Assembly (NCBI GenBank): GCA_964423205.1
Contig: CAYRDX010000006.1
Coordinates: forward strand, 1 to 64,000
Direction: 5' to 3'
From: UBA6168 sp964423205
GTDB taxonomy: Bacteria > Bacteroidota > Bacteroidia > Chitinophagales > Saprospiraceae
DNA length: 64,000 nt
The position numbers and the translations under genes were made by a program. The notes beneath the pieces were generated by a model. It saw only the letters and a program-made list of their open reading frames with translations, was not told the origin of the DNA and ran no database searches. Below, piece after piece: positions 41,962-51,247 of this stretch (positions within the stretch are counted from its first letter, which is position 1; each line of letters starts with the position of its first letter).

Positions 41962-43743
41962 TCAGCCACCGATGTTATAAATCCAACAAATCATTGTCAC
42001 GACAATGACCAGCAAACCCAAATTGAGTGGAATACCTACTTTCATATAATCGGTGAATTTGTAACCACCCGGGCCATAAACCATCAGATTGGTTTGATAA
42101 CCGATCGGAGTTGAAAAGTCGAGACTGGAGGCAAATGCTACGGTCATGGCAAATGCCAAGGGGTCAGTATTGAAAATATGAGCCGCAGCAATACCCACCG
42201 GATAGGCTATGGTAGCAGAGGCTGCATTGGAAATGAGTTGTGTGAGCACATTTGCCAAGAGATAAACACCCACAAGAGCACCTATTACACCTGTTGAACC
42301 AAAAAACTCGGTGAGGAAAAAGGCCATTTTGTCGGCAAGGCCTGAATTGGTCAATGCCTTACCCAAGCCGATGGAGAGCGCCAACACAATGACCAGGTCG
42401 AAGTCCAAAGTGCGCTGAATTTCCTGAAAATGAGCCACACCAAGGGAGAAATATAGCAGTGCCAAAAGGATGCACAATGTGAAGAGATTCAGCAACTCCA
42501 ATGAGTTCAACAGGATGGCCACAAGAAAACTTATTCCGACCACCATAGATTTCCACCCACCAATTCGGCGCTCTGTTGGGATATTGGAGATGATGTAAAA
42601 GTCAGTAGTTTCCTGTAGCCTGGCAAGGGCATTTTTATCAGCATGCACAACGAGAACATCCCCATGTCTTATGACCTCGTTGCCAATAGAGTTCAGGATG
42701 ATTCCATCTTCCCGGTGAATAGCAACAACCGGCACACCGTAAATATTTCTAAAATTTGATTCTTTGATGCTTTTATTGGCAATTGAAGAATTATATGACA
42801 CCACGATTTCCACCAAATCCATGCTCTCCTCAGTATTATACTTCTTGAGGTGCGGCACTTTGACTCCGACATTGCTAGCAATCAGCTCTCCGATAATCTC
42901 CGTGCTTCCTTTTAATATCAACCTGTCGCCACTTCTGAACACATATTTTGGATCGACAGGGCTGATTAACCTTTCATTGAAAACAGCCATCACAAAAACC
43001 CCATTCAACCAGGCCCCACCGGCTGCTTCCAAACTCGAACCATGTAGTGGGCTTTCTTTTTTAATCTCCACTTCAAAAATGAAAGGTTTGCTTTCCTCAA
43101 TCAGGGTCTGAAGTGTATCCCGGTTATCGGGTAAAAGGCGGGTGCCAAATAGCATCATGTAGGCAAATACAACCACCATCACCACGATACCTATTGGCGC
43201 AAAATCGAACAGTCTGAAAGGAGTGAGACCATCACTTTCCAAAAGTCCATTGACGATGAGGTTGGTGGAAGTGCCTATTATAGTAATCATACCGCCAACA
43301 ATGGCTGCATAGGACAGGGGTATGAGAATTTTGGAAGGTGCAATGTTGTTTTTTTTACCCCAATTGTAAACATAAGGTATCAACATGGCCACCAAGGGGG
43401 TATTGTTCATGAATGCCGAACTGGCGCCGGTTGTGAGCATCATTTGTGCGAGAAAGGCTTTGTAACTCTTTGCATATTTGAAAAGCCGGTCAAACAGGGA
43501 TGGGATAATTGTTGTTTGGTTGATAACGTTCCCAATAATAAGCAGAAGAACGATGGTAGCAATTTGAGAATTGGCAAATCCACTCATCATTTCTTCCGGG
43601 GTTAGAATTCCAAATGCCGTGAAAAGGGTAAGAGCGATGAAAAAGAGCATGGATGGCCGCCAAAGGTCCCTAACAAGACCTGCGACGAGCAATATGATTA
43701 CTCCCGCAACAAACCATTGTTGTATGGTTGGTGATAGTTCCAT
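41962..43743 (-). CDS. SLC13-family (DASS) transporter with two TrkA-C domains
   Basis: This 593-residue inner membrane transporter has an N-terminal half with membrane segments and FMNNTPLVAMLIPYV, and a C-terminal half with LTQLISNAASATIAYPVGIAAA. These are the paired SNT/NAAS-like signatures of the divalent anion:Na+ symporter family. Two cytoplasmic TrkA-C (RCK_C) domains (about 205-375) sit between the halves, a layout common for uncharacterised SLC13 permeases. Likely substrates are dicarboxylates or sulfate; this cannot be resolved from sequence. Confidence 0.92.
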   Translation of the reverse strand: MELSPTIQQWFVAGVIILLVAGLVRDLWRPSMLFFIALTLFTAFGILTPEEMMSGFANSQIATIVLLLIIGNVINQTTIIPSLFDRLFKYAKSYKAFLAQMMLTTGASSAFMNNTPLVAMLIPYVYNWGKKNNIAPSKILIPLSYAAIVGGMITIIGTSTNLIVNGLLESDGLTPFRLFDFAPIGIVVMVVVFAYMMLFGTRLLPDNRDTLQTLIEESKPFIFEVEIKKESPLHGSSLEAAGGAWLNGVFVMAVFNERLISPVDPKYVFRSGDRLILKGSTEIIGELIASNVGVKVPHLKKYNTEESMDLVEIVVSYNSSIANKSIKESNFRNIYGVPVVAIHREDGIILNSIGNEVIRHGDVLVVHADKNALARLQETTDFYIISNIPTERRIGGWKSMVVGISFLVAILLNSLELLNLFTLCILLALLYFSLGVAHFQEIQRTLDFDLVIVLALSIGLGKALTNSGLADKMAFFLTEFFGSTGVIGALVGVYLLANVLTQLISNAASATIAYPVGIAAAHIFNTDPLAFAMTVAFASSLDFSTPIGYQTNLMVYGPGGYKFTDYMKVGIPLNLGLLVIVVTMICWIYNIGG

Positions 43744-43782
43744 GCAGTTTTTTTACAAAGAAAATAATTTCCGGAAAAATTA

Positions 43783-43816
43783 AGCGAGGGCCTGACTTTG
43801 GAGTCAGACCCTCGCT
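43783..43816. repeat. Hairpin of the GAGGSYCTGACT family
   Basis: AGCGAGGGCCTGACT and AGTCAGACCCTCGCT (14 of 15 pairs, 4-nt loop) lie between the aminotransferase stop codon and the SLC13 start. It is the same design as the three hairpins at 5490-5632. It may act as a terminator or attenuating hairpin. Confidence 0.85.
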
Positions 43817-43842
43817 CAACCTCTTTAACCTTTTCAACTTCC

Positions 43843-44976
43843 TCAACCAAACACATTCATCATCGCCTTTTGCAGAGTTTGCATTTCTTTAATCTTACCA
43901 GTACTAACACGGCACCAGGTATTCAATGGTGGGAAAGGTCTGCCAACACGGATTCCCTGGGCTTCGAAGTCTGCCTGTACTTTATTGATGTTGCGACCGG
44001 TATCGAAAAAGACAAAGTTGGCGTGACTTTGCACATAGGGAAGCTTTAAGGTATTCAGCGTGCTGTACATCATTTCCCTTGCCTGTGCATTCATCTTCAG
44101 GCTGTAAATTCTGAAATCCTCTTCTGCCAATGCAGTATTGCCGGCATGAATGGCCAGCATGTTGGGCCTGTCAACCTGAAACTTTGCAATATGATTGATG
44201 ATGTCGGGACGAGCAATGAGGTATCCCAGGCGAATGCCAGCTAAGCCATATACTTTTGAGAAAGTCCTGGATACGATGACGTTTTGACCTTCTTTGACGA
44301 GTTTCACCATGGAGGGGTAATTCGGTTCAGTGATGTAGTCATAATAAGCTTCATCGCTGAACAAGATGGTTCTTTTGGCAATACTGCGACAGAAGTCTTC
44401 CAGTTTGGCAGCGGAAACAATGGTGCCTGTGGGGTTATTCGGGTTACAGAGAAAAACCAGTTTGGTGTCGTGGATAACCATGCGTTCCATCATATCCAGG
44501 TCGCAGACTAATTTGCTATCCACCGGAGCCGTATTCACTTTTGCTCCAAGGTAATTGGCGTAATAAAGCATGGCCTCAAAAGTCGGATCTGCAGCTACCA
44601 CCTCGCCACCTTTTTGAAGATAGGCAATCGCCGTAATTTTCAAACCTTCCGTTGAGCCCACGGTTACCAGAACATGTTCGGGGCTAACACCTTCTTTTTC
44701 CGCGATTTTTTTCGTGATGCCATCGCGCTCAGCAAACGGATAGCGGCATACCTCGTCGAAAGCAGCGCTCATAGCTGCTCTCACTTTGCCGGAAGGGCCG
44801 TAGGGATTTTCGTTGGAGCTCAATTTGATGGTGATGCCCGGGGGCAGGTGTTCCAGTTTTTCCAGACAAGAGCTGAATGAAGGTATTTCGGCGAAACTTT
44901 TAGTTCCCAGGAAAGGGACAGAACCTGCCACGATTCCGGCAGTCCTGAGCCATTGGCGGCGATTAAGTTGTTGCAT
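43843..44976 (-). CDS. Tat-exported HisC-like aminotransferase
   Basis: This 377-residue PLP-dependent class I/II aminotransferase is of the histidinol-phosphate aminotransferase type: SSNENPYGPS, NPNNPTGT, FSDEAYYDY and the Lys-bearing SRTFSKVYGLAGIRLGY. It begins with a twin-arginine signal, NRRQWLRTAG, followed by a hydrophobic stretch and a polar cleavage region. Export of a PLP enzyme by Tat, after cofactor loading, suggests periplasmic transamination rather than histidine synthesis. There are no his genes nearby; it is next to a transporter. Confidence 0.9.
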   Translation of the reverse strand: MQQLNRRQWLRTAGIVAGSVPFLGTKSFAEIPSFSSCLEKLEHLPPGITIKLSSNENPYGPSGKVRAAMSAAFDEVCRYPFAERDGITKKIAEKEGVSPEHVLVTVGSTEGLKITAIAYLQKGGEVVAADPTFEAMLYYANYLGAKVNTAPVDSKLVCDLDMMERMVIHDTKLVFLCNPNNPTGTIVSAAKLEDFCRSIAKRTILFSDEAYYDYITEPNYPSMVKLVKEGQNVIVSRTFSKVYGLAGIRLGYLIARPDIINHIAKFQVDRPNMLAIHAGNTALAEEDFRIYSLKMNAQAREMMYSTLNTLKLPYVQSHANFVFFDTGRNINKVQADFEAQGIRVGRPFPPLNTWCRVSTGKIKEMQTLQKAMMNVFG

Positions 44977-45059
44977 GATAAAACCGTTTAGGCGGGTAAT
45001 TTAGAAAAAAAACGCTTTTCGTTCAAAAATCATTCTTACATACTGAGGCAGGATTCATA

Positions 45060-45114
45060 AAAGCAAAGTGCCTTATCAGGAGTAAATAAATTTGATGAAG
45101 GCACTTCGCTTTTA
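45060..45114. terminator. Strong hairpin with 16-nt arms
   Basis: AAAGCAAAGTGCCTT pairs with AAGGCACTTCGCTTT around a loop of about 24 nt. It is upstream of the aminotransferase gene (minus strand) and downstream of the lipoprotein gene. It may be a bidirectional terminator or a 5' leader structure; the T-tract is weak. Confidence 0.5.
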
Positions 45115-45138
45115 TTAAACAGGAAGTCGTCATGTATT

Positions 45139-45174
45139 GAAAAGGGCTTAATTCCAATAGGCTTGGCCCTTTTC
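45139..45174 (-). terminator. Hairpin after the SnoaL-like lipoprotein gene
   Basis: GAAAAGGGC and GCCCTTTTC (9 bp perfect) lie 5 bp past the stop codon of the gene ending at 45179. An A/T-rich flank is compatible with a terminator. Confidence 0.6.
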
Positions 45175-45178
45175 CGTG

Positions 45179-45721
45179 TTATTTTGTCATGGCTGCATTT
45201 ATAGACGCTCTATCCAAATACTGAATTACGCGGTCGATTTTGTCATTTGCGTCAAAATGCTGGGCGGTATGAATCCATTGTGTCATCGTCTTACCAGTGG
45301 AATATTTTGCTGTTACCTGGTACCATCCCAATAACCATACTCCAGGAGCCTCTACGCTTTGTGGTTGGTTGATTTTTACTGGGAGCCAAAGGTCATTTGC
45401 AAAAGATATTTCCGTGATCACATCAGCCATGCGTTTTGTCCAATAATCCTGAATAGCAGGCTTTCCAACCAGGCTGTCGCCGTTGTTCCAAACGTACACC
45501 GCATTATCAGAAAAGTTGTTCATCCAGGTAGCGATATCTTTACTTGCAAGACTGGCCAAGCCATTTTTTCCTACCTCAATATATTTCGCATCTGCGAATT
45601 CTGCAGGAGCAGGGGTGGACGCTTCTTCTGCCGCTGCATCTGTTGACTGTTCTGGTGCCGAAGAATTGTTACATGCATAAAGTGAAATTGCCAATATGGC
45701 AAAGACAAAAAGATGTTTCAT
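45179..45721 (-). CDS. SnoaL/DUF4440-like lipoprotein
   Basis: This 180-residue protein has a lipoprotein signal (AISLYAC, Cys about residue 17), an Ala/Pro/Glu-rich linker (about 20-42), and an NTF2-like fold domain: WMNNFSDNAVYVWNNGDSLVGK, PAIQDYWTKR, GKTMTQWIHTAQHFDANDKI. Such domains bind or turn over small molecules, and no active site can be named. It is transcribed alone between hairpins. Confidence 0.82.
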   Translation of the reverse strand: MKHLFVFAILAISLYACNNSSAPEQSTDAAAEEASTPAPAEFADAKYIEVGKNGLASLASKDIATWMNNFSDNAVYVWNNGDSLVGKPAIQDYWTKRMADVITEISFANDLWLPVKINQPQSVEAPGVWLLGWYQVTAKYSTGKTMTQWIHTAQHFDANDKIDRVIQYLDRASINAAMTK

Positions 45722-45954
45722 TTGATGAAATTTAGAATTAAGAAATGTGAGAGGTGCTAATAATTGATTGTATCTGGTGGGAGACGACTTTCTGTCGCAT
45801 CAAAAGTAGTAAGAATAATTCTCCCATTGCACAATAAAGCCAACATCTGTTACGCAAATGCGGCTTATCACCATATTTAAGTAGGAAGAAAGGCTTGAAT
45901 TTTAAACTCCTTTCAGTGTGCTGTGTGATAGTTGACAACAGTTGTTTCAGCGAT

Positions 45955-47004
45955 TTATTTTGATTTATCAACTTCCTTAATAAAAGCTAACACACCATTC
46001 ATCCAGATTTCCTGGTCGTCCCACATGGCGAGGTGGCTCCCATTGGGGCAAAGCAGGAACTTCCCGTTTTTCACCTGGGTGCTCATCCATTCTATATGTT
46101 TGGGGTCCATTGTGTCGTGTGTAGCGCCAACACAAAGCGTAGGAACAGTAATTTCTGAAAGTCTGTTGGAGACATCCCATTTTTCCAGTTTTCCGGAAAT
46201 GCCAAATTCACTTGGACCTTGCATGCTCACATATACTTCGCTGTTCAGTTTGCTGAAAGAGCGGTTCACGGGCTCTGGCCATTCTTCGAGTGGTAGCCTC
46301 AAAAGGTGTTTGGTGTAAAAATTTGGATAGAGCAGCTCCATGTATCTGGGGTTATCAAAATCACCCTTTGCCTCTATTTCCTTTATTTCCTTCAAAACGG
46401 CAGGGTCCATCTGGAGCCCGAGCACTTCTTCGGCATATTTGTCGTACAATGGTGCGCTGGACATCATGTTGGTGATGATGAGCCCTTTCATATTTTCCTG
46501 GTACTTGAGTGCGTATTCCATACCGAGTATGCCACCCCAGGAACTGCCAATGACGTAAAAGTTATCCTTATTTAGTCCGAGTGCCTGCCGTACCTGTTCC
46601 ACTTCTTCCACAAAGCGGGAAGTTTCCCAAAGAACATCGCCTTTACCTTCCGGCCGGTCGGAATTTCCGGAACCCAATTGGTCGTAGTAGATAAACTCAA
46701 TTCCTTCACGCGGGAAAAAGCTTTCCACACTTTCGAAGTACTCGTGTGTAGCACCCGGGCCGCCATGTAAGAGAAGCACCTTTATTCTTGGATTGTTGCC
46801 GATGCGTTTCGTCCATACCCTGAAATCACCAGCAGGTGTGCTGATGGGTATCATTTTTACCCCTCCTGTTTGCATACCTTCCTCATGCGGTGCGAAATAA
46901 TCTTGCAGGGAAATGGTTTCCTCAGTATCGGGCGGTGAAGGAGGAGAATAACAGGAGAAAAATCCGATGGATAGGGTGCATAAAAGAGCGATGTTCATTT
47001 TCAT
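45955..47004 (-). CDS. Proline-iminopeptidase-like alpha/beta hydrolase lipoprotein
   Basis: This 349-residue hydrolase has a lipoprotein-type signal (LSIGFFSC). The oxyanion loop LLHGGPGATHEY, nucleophile elbow GSSWGGILGMEYA, cap-domain helices, an Asp in GATHDTMDP and the final His in CPNGSHLAMW match the prolyl aminopeptidase (S33) family. It should remove N-terminal Pro or act on short peptides in the periplasm. This agrees with the neighbouring secreted amidohydrolases. Confidence 0.9.
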   Translation of the reverse strand: MKMNIALLCTLSIGFFSCYSPPSPPDTEETISLQDYFAPHEEGMQTGGVKMIPISTPAGDFRVWTKRIGNNPRIKVLLLHGGPGATHEYFESVESFFPREGIEFIYYDQLGSGNSDRPEGKGDVLWETSRFVEEVEQVRQALGLNKDNFYVIGSSWGGILGMEYALKYQENMKGLIITNMMSSAPLYDKYAEEVLGLQMDPAVLKEIKEIEAKGDFDNPRYMELLYPNFYTKHLLRLPLEEWPEPVNRSFSKLNSEVYVSMQGPSEFGISGKLEKWDVSNRLSEITVPTLCVGATHDTMDPKHIEWMSTQVKNGKFLLCPNGSHLAMWDDQEIWMNGVLAFIKEVDKSK

Positions 47005-47030
47005 TAGTAAAACTTTTTGTGAGAGGAAAA

Positions 47031-47228
47031 TAAGTAATGAGTCAAAAATAAAGATGCCAAATTGTTTTCTTAACCACTTGAAAATCAGTTGGCTCTTGGC
47101 TGCTTGCCCCTTCGGGGTTGGCAGTTGGTTGCTGGGGCTTGGTTATTTTCCCCCCGAGCACTCGGGGTCCTTTTTCCTTTTTCCTTTTGCCTTTTGCCTT
47201 TTTACTTTTTACTTTTTACTTTTTACTT
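47031..47228 (+). repeat. Dispersed composite repeat, copy 3 (long form)
   Basis: The core hairpin is followed by TTGGCTCTTGGCTGC, CCCCTTCGGGG, heptamers, CCCCGAGCACTCGGGG and a CTTTTTACTTTTTAC tail. Both core and order match copies 2 and 4. It lies just upstream of the iminopeptidase-like gene. Confidence 0.9.
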
Positions 47229-47534
47229 GTTCCTAAGCGATTGATACCAACTTGTGTAATTTAGTGGGTTAATGAAAAAAAAGAGTCCACATCTTGTCAC
47301 CAAATTTAGTGTAAAAGGCCATATAGGCCAAACACAAGGGCTTTGATTGTGCTCAATAGCTAACCAGGATTTTGGGAATCTAAACTGTGAAGTCATTTTG
47401 TAATCAATACTTAATGAATCCTCAAAAGTAAAATTTTGTCGAACGGCAATCTAAAAGACACTGTAAGTTCAGTTAGCAGCTCGTGGCATTATCAAATTTC
47501 TATCTTTGCTCATGTCACCAAAAATAATCCTGGT
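47229..47534. other. Upstream region of the double amidohydrolase
   Basis: No gene is seen. A TAnnTTTG box at 47501-47508 is listed separately; nothing else stands out. Confidence 0.5.
47501..47508 (+). promoter_or_regulatory. Putative -7 box TATCTTTG
   Basis: It matches TAnnTTTG, 26 bp before the amidohydrolase ATG at 47535. No clear -33 element. Confidence 0.4.
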
Positions 47535-50500
47535 ATGAAGAAAACTTTTTCTCTTTCCCTATTCTTTTCTCTTTTCATAATTATCTCCCTAAAAGCACAG
47601 GAGACTTTCCCCCGAAATGGCGTTGCTGACCACAGGGATGGGCTCTATGCATTTACCAATGCCACCATATACAAGACCTGGAATGAAAAAATCGAAAAAG
47701 CTACACTGGTCATCCGGAAAGGCCGTGTTGAGGCGGTTGGCACTGGTATAGCAGTTCCAAAAGGAGCAGTGGTAATCGATTTAGCAGGGAAAACCATTTA
47801 TCCATCCTTTATTGACGTGTACAGCGATTACGGAATGCCACAAGAAAGGCAGGCCCAAGGTGGTGGTGCAGGTTTTGGCGGCTTTTTTGGTCAACAACAC
47901 CTGAGCGACAAACCAGGAGCTTATGCCTGGAATGAAGCATTGAAGCCGGAATTTCAGGCTGTCGACGTGTTCAGTGTGAACGACAAAACAGCAGCGGAAT
48001 ATCGCAAACTCGGATTTGGTTCTGTGCTGACGCACAAGATGGACGGTATTTCACGCGGAAGTTCTGCCTTAGTGAATCTGAACATCGGCAAAGAACACGA
48101 AGTTATCATTAAGGAGCGCGTGGCTCATCACATGTCGTTCCGCAAGGGAACTTCTTCTCAGAGTTACCCCACTTCTTTGATGGGAGCCATCGCTTTATTA
48201 AGGCAAACCTATCTCGATGCCGATTGGTACAAAACAGTTGGCAGGCAGCAGGAAGTGAATTTATCCTTGGAAGCCTGGAATAAAAGCATGGACCTGAAAC
48301 AGGTTTTTGAGGTGAGTGATAAGTTGGAAGCACTTCGGGCTGCGAAAATTGCTAAAGAATTCAACCAGGTGTACATCATTAAAGGAACGGGTGATGAATA
48401 CCAGCGCTTATCAGAACTAAAAGCCACAGGTAGCCCGCTGATATTGCCTTTGGAGTTTCCGGAAGCTTATGATGTGGAAGATCCATTTGATGCCTTGAAT
48501 ATCCAGTTAGCCGATATGAAACATTGGGAGTTAGCTCCCACCAATCCGGGAAGAGTGGCTGGGGCCGGAATTCCATTTGCACTGACGACAAATGGAATGC
48601 GCCGCAAAGATGACTTCATGGCCAACGTTCGCAAGGTAATACAGGCAGGTTTGTCAGAAGCTGATGCTTTGAAATCTCTTACCTGGACTCCTGCGGTCCT
48701 GTGTAATGCTACTGACCAGTTGGGTACTTTGGACAAAGGGAAATTAGCCAACTTCATCATCACCAATGGCAATGTTTTCGATGAAAAAACCAAAATATAT
48801 CATAACTGGATAAAAGGCATGCCCTATATCCTAAAGGACCTGGATGTGCCGGACATCGCGGGCAACTATGACCTGATTATCGGTGACGAAACCTTTAAGA
48901 TGTCCGTTAAGGAAGAGAATGAAGCCTTCCAGATAACCGTCCGTTCATCTATTGATACAGCTGATGTAAAAGTCAATTCCAAAGTCAGTAACAACAGGGT
49001 TACCATGTCCTTTAAGCCTACAAGTGGAAATGACCTTGTCAGGCTTTCCGGTACGGCTTCAAAAGAAAAATGGCTTGGAACAGGGCAGGATGGCAGCGGT
49101 TCGTGGTTGAAATGGACAGCCAACCGATCAGCAAATGCGGAAAGTCAAACCCCTCAAAGACGTAATGGGCAGCGTGAAACTCCAAAAGAAGATTCAAAAC
49201 TGGGTGATGTGACTTATCCTTTCCTGCCTTTTGGCTGGACTGAAAAACCCAAAGCAGGAACTTACCTGTTGAAGAATGCCACAGTCTGGACCAATGAAAA
49301 AGAAGGAATCCTCCATAATGCCGACGTGCTGATTCAGAATGGGAAAATTGCCAATGTTGGTAAAAACCTGAGTGCAACCGGAGCCACAGTTGTTGACGCA
49401 ACTGGTAAACATGTGACCCCCGGGGTCATTGACGAACATACCCACATTGCCGCCAGCCGCGGTATTAACGAAGGTGCTCAGGCCAGCAGCGCAGAAGTCA
49501 GGATTGGTGATATTGTCAACTGCGACGACATCAACATTTACCGTCAGCTGTCAGGTGGTGTCACCATGGCGCAGATTCTTCATGGCTCAGCCAATCCAAT
49601 TGGTGGGCAAAGTGCGATTATAAAATTGCGCTGGGGTTTTGCACCCGAGGATATGAAATTCGATGCTGCAAAACCATTTATCAAATTCGCACTCGGTGAA
49701 AACGTCAAGCAGTCGAACCGGCCGACAGGGGGCGACCGCTTCCCGCAAACCAGAATGGGTGTAGAGCAGGTATTTGAAGACCATTTTACTGAAGCTCGCC
49801 GCTATGGTGAATTGAAGAAATCCGGTAAGCCATACCGCAAGGATATTGAACTTGAGACTTTGCTGGAGATTATAGAAAGTAAGCGTTTTATTACCTGCCA
49901 CAGCTACGTACAAAGCGAAATCAGCATGCTCATGGGTGTAGCTGAACGTTTTGGATTCAAAGTCAATACGTTTACCCACATACTTGAAGGATATAAGGTC
50001 GCTGACCGCATGGCCAAACACGGTGCCGGAGGAAGCGCCTTTGCCGATTGGTGGGCTTATAAGTACGAAGTGTATTCAGCCATTCCCCACAATGGAGCCA
50101 TTATGCACGAACAGGGAGTTACGGTGGCTTTCAACTCTGATGACGCTGAGATGGCACGTCGCCTGAATCAGGAAGCTGCGAAAGCCGTGCGCTTCGGTGG
50201 AGTCAGTGAAGAGGATGCGCTGAAGTTCGTCACCCTGAATCCCGCCAAATTATTGCAGGTTGACCACCGAACCGGTAGTTTGAAAACCGGCAAAGATGCC
50301 GACGTGGTCATCTGGAGCGATAATCCATTATCTGTTTATGCAGTGGCTGAAATGACTTTTGTGGATGGTATCAAATTCTTCGACCGTGCAGAAGACGCCA
50401 AAATGCGTGAGTCAGTAAATTCAGAGCGCAACCGCTTAATACAAAAAATGCTCGCTGTAAAACGCGAAGGCGGTGCAACCCAGCGTCCGGCATTACGTGT

Positions 50501-50546
50501 TCCGCGTGACTACCACTGCGACACAGATGATGACGAGGGGCATTGA
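47535..50546 (+). CDS. Secreted double-domain amidohydrolase
   Basis: This 1003-residue exported protein has a signal peptide (SLFFSLFIIISLKAQ) and two amidohydrolase-like halves. In the first (about 25-460) the metal motif is lost: TIYPSFIDVYSDYG stands where DxHxH is expected, so this half looks inactive. The second (about 580-990) is intact: TPGVIDEHTHIAASRG, ITCHSYVQSE, VNTFTHILEG, AFNSDDAEMARR and LNPAKLLQVDHRTGSLKTGKDAD. Relatives are annotated as imidazolonepropionase-like or peptidase-like periplasmic amidohydrolases. The ATG at 47535 is chosen because it places the signal peptide at the start. Confidence 0.9.
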   Translation: MKKTFSLSLFFSLFIIISLKAQETFPRNGVADHRDGLYAFTNATIYKTWNEKIEKATLVIRKGRVEAVGTGIAVPKGAVVIDLAGKTIYPSFIDVYSDYGMPQERQAQGGGAGFGGFFGQQHLSDKPGAYAWNEALKPEFQAVDVFSVNDKTAAEYRKLGFGSVLTHKMDGISRGSSALVNLNIGKEHEVIIKERVAHHMSFRKGTSSQSYPTSLMGAIALLRQTYLDADWYKTVGRQQEVNLSLEAWNKSMDLKQVFEVSDKLEALRAAKIAKEFNQVYIIKGTGDEYQRLSELKATGSPLILPLEFPEAYDVEDPFDALNIQLADMKHWELAPTNPGRVAGAGIPFALTTNGMRRKDDFMANVRKVIQAGLSEADALKSLTWTPAVLCNATDQLGTLDKGKLANFIITNGNVFDEKTKIYHNWIKGMPYILKDLDVPDIAGNYDLIIGDETFKMSVKEENEAFQITVRSSIDTADVKVNSKVSNNRVTMSFKPTSGNDLVRLSGTASKEKWLGTGQDGSGSWLKWTANRSANAESQTPQRRNGQRETPKEDSKLGDVTYPFLPFGWTEKPKAGTYLLKNATVWTNEKEGILHNADVLIQNGKIANVGKNLSATGATVVDATGKHVTPGVIDEHTHIAASRGINEGAQASSAEVRIGDIVNCDDINIYRQLSGGVTMAQILHGSANPIGGQSAIIKLRWGFAPEDMKFDAAKPFIKFALGENVKQSNRPTGGDRFPQTRMGVEQVFEDHFTEARRYGELKKSGKPYRKDIELETLLEIIESKRFITCHSYVQSEISMLMGVAERFGFKVNTFTHILEGYKVADRMAKHGAGGSAFADWWAYKYEVYSAIPHNGAIMHEQGVTVAFNSDDAEMARRLNQEAAKAVRFGGVSEEDALKFVTLNPAKLLQVDHRTGSLKTGKDADVVIWSDNPLSVYAVAEMTFVDGIKFFDRAEDAKMRESVNSERNRLIQKMLAVKREGGATQRPALRVPRDYHCDTDDDEGH

Positions 50547-50609
50547 TGAATAAATTCCTGATTAGAGAGGACAACTGTTCGAAAAGTTGTCAATTACACT
50601 TACCTGTGC

Positions 50610-50778
50610 GGGTTAAAACCCAGTCTCGGGAATTGTACTTTGTTCCTCCGCATGAATGCGGAGGTTAGTGAGCCAGGCTGCTTAACTCAAGGGCTTAGGA
50701 TAGTATTCAGCCCATGGTTTAGTAACCCCTGGATTCATCCAGGGGGATGCCGACCGCTACCCAAGGGCTTTTAAGCCC
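50610..50778. repeat. Block of successive palindromes
   Basis: Five hairpins lie in about 170 bp: GGGTTAAAACCC (50610-50621), CCTCCGCATGAATGCGGAGG (50645-50664), GGGCT...AGCCC (50691-50713), CCCCTGGATTCATCCAGGGG (50726-50745) and GGGCTTTTAAGCCC (50765-50778). No coding potential is seen. The block sits between two convergent genes. Confidence 0.85.
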
Positions 50779-50780
50779 AG

Positions 50781-51194
50781 TCAATTATTCCTGGCTACCA
50801 ATCTTCCACCTATCCAACCCATTGGAATATAGGCTAACACCAGGTCAACCACAGCAAACCAAACTGGCGATGGAAGCATGAAAATATTGGCAATACCTCC
50901 GATGAGGAAAAAGGCTCCTATACCCAAAGCGAATTTCATTTTATGAGTTGCCGCAATAAGCGCGGCTACTATAGCTCCTGCAAGTGTTCCGAGTGCATGC
51001 CCAAGAAATGGAAAAAGAAAGTTTTCAGGTTTAAATAAGTGCATGGTAGCCTTTAGTCCTTCCATGGTCGTGATATCTGCTCCTTCGGGAGCTGGGATGA
51101 CTGTAGGTCCGAGATTAACTAAAAAAATGTTGACAACCGAACCAATAACGATTCCGGCAATGGCAGCGAGGATGTTTCTTACAATTGGATTCAT
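50781..51194 (-). CDS. Small four-helix membrane protein of unknown function
   Basis: This 137-residue protein has four predicted membrane segments (about 8-28, 60-82, 87-107, 110-131) and a short extracytoplasmic loop after the first. AAIAGIVIGSVVNI and YIPMGWIGGRL resemble small hypothetical membrane proteins of Bacteroidota. I do not recognise a functional family. It could share a transcript with the SnoaL-like gene 53 bp upstream. Confidence 0.75.
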   Translation of the reverse strand: MNPIVRNILAAIAGIVIGSVVNIFLVNLGPTVIPAPEGADITTMEGLKATMHLFKPENFLFPFLGHALGTLAGAIVAALIAATHKMKFALGIGAFFLIGGIANIFMLPSPVWFAVVDLVLAYIPMGWIGGRLVARNN

Positions 51195-51247
51195 AAGTTA
51201 AGTTATTGTTTGACAGTATTGGATATTTAGTGATCCGGTGACTTGTT

